Positions 6,872-9,230 of a stretch of DNA of 9,230 bases are shown one piece after another. The translations under genes and the position numbers were made by a program. This DNA comes from an uncultured Blautia sp. (GTDB lineage Bacteria; Bacillota; Clostridia; Lachnospirales; Lachnospiraceae). Position 1 is the first letter of the stretch. Each line of letters starts with the position of its first letter. The stretch spans positions 1 through 9,230 of the forward strand of contig CAKRYE010000066.1 of the NCBI GenBank assembly GCA_934426285.1, written 5' to 3'. The notes below the pieces were generated by a model. It was not told the DNA's origin. It saw only the letters and a program-made list of their open reading frames with translations, and made no database searches.

Positions 6872-8116
6872 ATGGATGTGGGTATTATATTATTTGCAAT
6901 TCGCATTACGGCAATAGTATTGACCTCTATGGTTACATTATATGCTCTATGGCTGGGAGCTATTGCATTATTCGGGAATTTGATTCCAGAAAAAAGCTAT
7001 CCGCATGCCAGACCACATACTTTTGCAGTTATTATTTCGGCAAGAAATGAGGAAAAGGTTATTGTACAGTTAATTGATAGCCTGAACAGACAGAAATATC
7101 CACAGGAATGCTATAAAATATTTGTAGTTGCTCATAACTGTACAGATAAAACGGCAGAAATGGCAGAAAATGCGGGAGCAGAAGTAATCATTCGAAATGC
7201 AGATGGGGAGTTTAAGATTCATGCGTTATCTTATGGCCTTGATATAGTGGAAGAACGTTATGGAGATGCGTTTGAATATGTTGCGGTATTTGATGCAGAT
7301 GCACTTGTGGATGAAAATTTTCTGGCAGAGATAAATGATGTGCTGGATGGTACACAAGCTGATTGCGCTTCCGGATATTATGCATCAAAAAATTTTAATA
7401 CGAATATAATTTCCCAGTTGTCAGGGATGTTGTACCATGTGCTTATGTGCTGTAATTCTATGGTCGATAACCGGCTGAATTTGCCGGTAAATGTTTATGG
7501 AAGTGGGTATGCATTCAAATTCCCATGGCGGCGTTTATTTCATCAGATTGATACAATTGTGGATGATTTTGAATTTTCATGTCTTATGGTTTTGAACAGG
7601 GCAAAACTGGTTGCTGCACCGAAAGCTGTGATTTATGCGGAAATGCCTGAAAAAATGCAAGATGCGTTGATCCAGAGACAACGATGGGCATTTGGTGATA
7701 CCCAGTGTTATCGAAAGTACAGACACGATTTTCGTAAGGCAATTGTTACACATGGAATGCCTGGACTGAAACAGTATATGGATCTGGTGATGAATCCGGT
7801 TGTTTTTCTGACAGCATTTGGATTGGTTTTATGGATACTGGATGCCATATTGCATGGTATCCGGGTGAGACAGGTGATCTATGGTGTCATTGCGCTTATC
7901 ATTACATATCTGGTATTTGAATTAATGGCACTATTTGTATTAAAAAAAGAATCGTTACAGATCAGGCCTAGTGTGAAAGCAATGCTGCTGTTTCCGTTTT
8001 GGGTGTTATTATCCGGCTGGGAGGCAATCGTGTCAGTACTTAAGCATGATATAGAATGGAAACCGACCAAAAGAAATAGCAGTAAAAAGATTGAGGACAT
8101 GAAAGGAGCTGAGTAA
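6872..8116 (+). CDS. Membrane-bound family 2 glycosyltransferase (processive-type core)
   Basis: A 414-residue integral membrane GT2. One membrane helix (about 5-34) precedes a cytoplasmic GT-A domain (about 50-275). It has the nucleotide-binding VIISARNEE (53-61), AHNCTDKT (87-94), the metal-binding DAD (141-143), the acidic VDDFEFS (230-236) where the TED-type catalytic acid of synthases lies, and QRQRW (268-272) fitting QxxRW. Three more helices follow (about 305-328, 334-357, 369-390), with a basic tail. This order and the length resemble poly-N-acetylglucosamine, hyaluronan and cellulose synthases, which polymerise a sugar and pass it through the membrane, but the polymer or lipid acceptor cannot be read from the sequence. 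The gene follows the permease stop by 28 bases with no terminator, so it is probably in the same operon. A surface glycan or glycolipid made here and handled by the exporter is an inference only. Confidence 0.88.
   Translation: MDVGIILFAIRITAIVLTSMVTLYALWLGAIALFGNLIPEKSYPHARPHTFAVIISARNEEKVIVQLIDSLNRQKYPQECYKIFVVAHNCTDKTAEMAENAGAEVIIRNADGEFKIHALSYGLDIVEERYGDAFEYVAVFDADALVDENFLAEINDVLDGTQADCASGYYASKNFNTNIISQLSGMLYHVLMCCNSMVDNRLNLPVNVYGSGYAFKFPWRRLFHQIDTIVDDFEFSCLMVLNRAKLVAAPKAVIYAEMPEKMQDALIQRQRWAFGDTQCYRKYRHDFRKAIVTHGMPGLKQYMDLVMNPVVFLTAFGLVLWILDAILHGIRVRQVIYGVIALIITYLVFELMALFVLKKESLQIRPSVKAMLLFPFWVLLSGWEAIVSVLKHDIEWKPTKRNSSKKIEDMKGAE
8103..8108 (+). promoter_or_regulatory. Ribosome binding site for the TTG-started PotA-like gene
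   Basis: AAGGAG lies ten bases before TTG 8119 and within the last codons of the glycosyltransferase gene. It is the only good site near the start of the PotA frame and decides the non-ATG start. Confidence 0.75.
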
Positions 8117-8118
8117 AG

Positions 8119-9230
8119 TTGGCAGAGATTTCACTTGAACTAAAAGAAATAAAAAAGAGCTTTACAGAAGAGGAAGCCGTTCTGGACAATATCAGTCTCA
8201 AAATTAGCAAGGGTGAGTTTATTACACTGCTGGGATCATCTGGATGCGGCAAAACCACTACACTTCGGATTATTGCCGGTCTCGAACAGCCCGATGCAGG
8301 AAGTGTCTGGCTGGACGGCAGAGACGTGACAGGCCTGGAGCCGAACCAGAGGAATGTGAATACGGTATTTCAGAATTATGCGCTCTTTCCGCATATGAAT
8401 GTTGCGGAGAATATTGGCTATGGCCTGAAACTGAAAAAAGTTCCAAAGAGTGAGATCAGGAAAAAAGTTTCTCAAATGCTGGAACTGGTACAGCTTGAAG
8501 GATATGAAAAAAGAAAGCCTTCGGAACTCTCGGGTGGTCAGAAACAGAGAGTTGCCATTGCGAGAGCACTGGTGAATAATCCTGAAGTACTGCTTCTGGA
8601 TGAGCCGCTGGGAGCGCTGGATCTGCAGCTTCGCCGCGCGATGCAGATAGAACTGAAGCATCTGCAGAAGAAGCTGGGAATTACATTTATCTATATCACT
8701 CATGATCAGGAAGAAGCTATCAATATGTCTGACAGGATCGCGGTGATGAAGGACGGACGTATAGAGCAGATCGGAACACCGGATGAGATCTACAATCATC
8801 CAAAGACCAGTTATGTAGCAACATTTGTAGGAAATGCCAATATCCTGCATGGAGTTGCAGAGAGTATTCAGAGAGAGAATGCAATTGTAAAAATCGGAAA
8901 TGACAGGGTAATTGTAAAGCTTGAAACAAGTCAGCAGGATACAAAGGATACAGGGGGAAAACAGCACCTGGCAGCAGGAGAAAAAGTAACTCTGGCTGTG
9001 AGAAGTGAAAATATATTGTTACAGGATAGTGTATCGGGCTTACAGGCAACTGTCACAGAGAAGAACTTCGCAGGAGGTCAGCTTCGTGTAACGCTGAAGC
9101 TGAGTGATGGTACACAATTGATCGCCAGCAGATACGGAATCGATGCATCCGTGGCAGAAGGCCAGACAGTAAGATGCAGTTTTCTGCCGACAGATGCAGT
9201 ACTGGTAGACAGGGAGGACATTCATGAAGA
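8119..9230 (+). CDS. potA: Spermidine/putrescine-type ABC transporter ATP-binding protein (3' truncated)
   Basis: The frame runs from TTG 8119 through 370 codons to the window edge with no stop. Motifs are Walker [10 protein letters not shown] (39-47), Q-loop Q85 in [10 protein letters not shown], signature LSGGQKQ (137-143), Walker B VLLLDEP (157-163) with LGALD, and H195 in [16 protein letters not shown] (236-243) begins the C-terminal regulatory part, and LAVRSENI (292-299) belongs to a TOBE_2-type domain. This layout is that of PotA and its relatives for iron or other organic solutes; PotA is the best fit because of the NYALFPHM region and length. The ATPase drives import through PotB/PotC permeases with a PotD binding protein, none of which is in the window. 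It begins two bases after the glycosyltransferase stop and has no obvious promoter of its own, so it is probably read from the upstream transcript or an unseen internal promoter. G+C is back to the level of the outer flanks (30 of 60 in 8521-8580). Confidence 0.88.
   Translation, partial: MAEISLELKEIKKSFTEEEAVLDNISLKISKGEFITLLGSSGCGKTTTLRIIAGLEQPDAGSVWLDGRDVTGLEPNQRNVNTVFQNYALFPHMNVAENIGYGLKLKKVPKSEIRKKVSQMLELVQLEGYEKRKPSELSGGQKQRVAIARALVNNPEVLLLDEPLGALDLQLRRAMQIELKHLQKKLGITFIYITHDQEEAINMSDRIAVMKDGRIEQIGTPDEIYNHPKTSYVATFVGNANILHGVAESIQRENAIVKIGNDRVIVKLETSQQDTKDTGGKQHLAAGEKVTLAVRSENILLQDSVSGLQATVTEKNFAGGQLRVTLKLSDGTQLIASRYGIDASVAEGQTVRCSFLPTDAVLVDREDIHE
9212..9230 (+). CDS. Probable start of the next gene (likely a pot permease), cut by the window edge
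   Basis: GGGAGG (9212-9217) is followed by six bases and ATG at 9224, in a different frame from the PotA gene and overlapping its last codons. PotA-type ATPases usually end about here and are commonly followed by the permease PotB, so this is probably its start. Only two codons are visible, so the identity is inferred from context. Confidence 0.4.

Noticed and set aside
3660..8125. Insertion sequence ends, direct repeats or att sites bordering the AT-rich set
   Set aside because: No convincing inverted or direct repeats were found at either edge and there is no transposase or integrase, so the mode of transfer is left open.
8236..8967. 243-codon open frame on the minus strand inside the PotA-like gene
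   Set aside because: It is antisense to all the conserved ABC motifs and shows no family pattern of its own.

Overview
The window looks like a chromosomal segment of a low-to-moderate G+C Gram-positive anaerobe, most plausibly a gut Clostridia/Lachnospiraceae member. This is inferred from strong AGGAGG-like ribosome binding sites, a TTG start, TATAAT promoters and the gene families present (Opp/Dpp and PotA transporters, a cytoplasmic GH36 enzyme, a duplicated-FtsX exporter). No rRNA, tRNA, CRISPR array, transposase, integrase or phage gene was seen.

Layout: (1) 1-644, the 3' part of an oligopeptide/dipeptide ABC transporter ATPase (OppF/DppF type) closing an operon that lies upstream. (2) 652-698, a hairpin terminator shared with the convergent gene. 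(3) 708-1190 on the minus strand, a cysteine-rich DUF2284-type predicted metal-binding protein. (4) 1191-1473, a divergent control region with a promoter for each side and, on the plus side, a leader of about 95 nt holding a hairpin and a 15-bp dyad. (5) 1474-3672, a 732-residue GH36 alpha-galactosidase-like enzyme. (6) 3740-8116, a tightly packed three-gene set: a MacB/LolD-type ATPase, a permease with two FtsX modules, and a membrane-bound family 2 glycosyltransferase with a DAD...QxxRW core. (7) 8119 to the end, a PotA-like polyamine ABC ATPase starting at TTG two bases after the glycosyltransferase stop, followed at 9224 by the likely start of the next pot gene.

The ATPase and FtsX permease should form one exporter or mechanotransmission-type ABC complex, and the glycosyltransferase is translated from the same probable mRNA, which suggests a cell-envelope or surface-glycan role. 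The permease and, less strongly, the glycosyltransferase are visibly more AT-rich than the GH36 and PotA genes on either side, so the set may be an acquired cassette between a glycosidase gene and a pot operon. The PotA ribosome binding site lies inside the end of the glycosyltransferase gene, so the two are now physically linked in translation. No completely new type of system is demonstrated; the three-gene exporter plus glycosyltransferase set is the best candidate for something undescribed.
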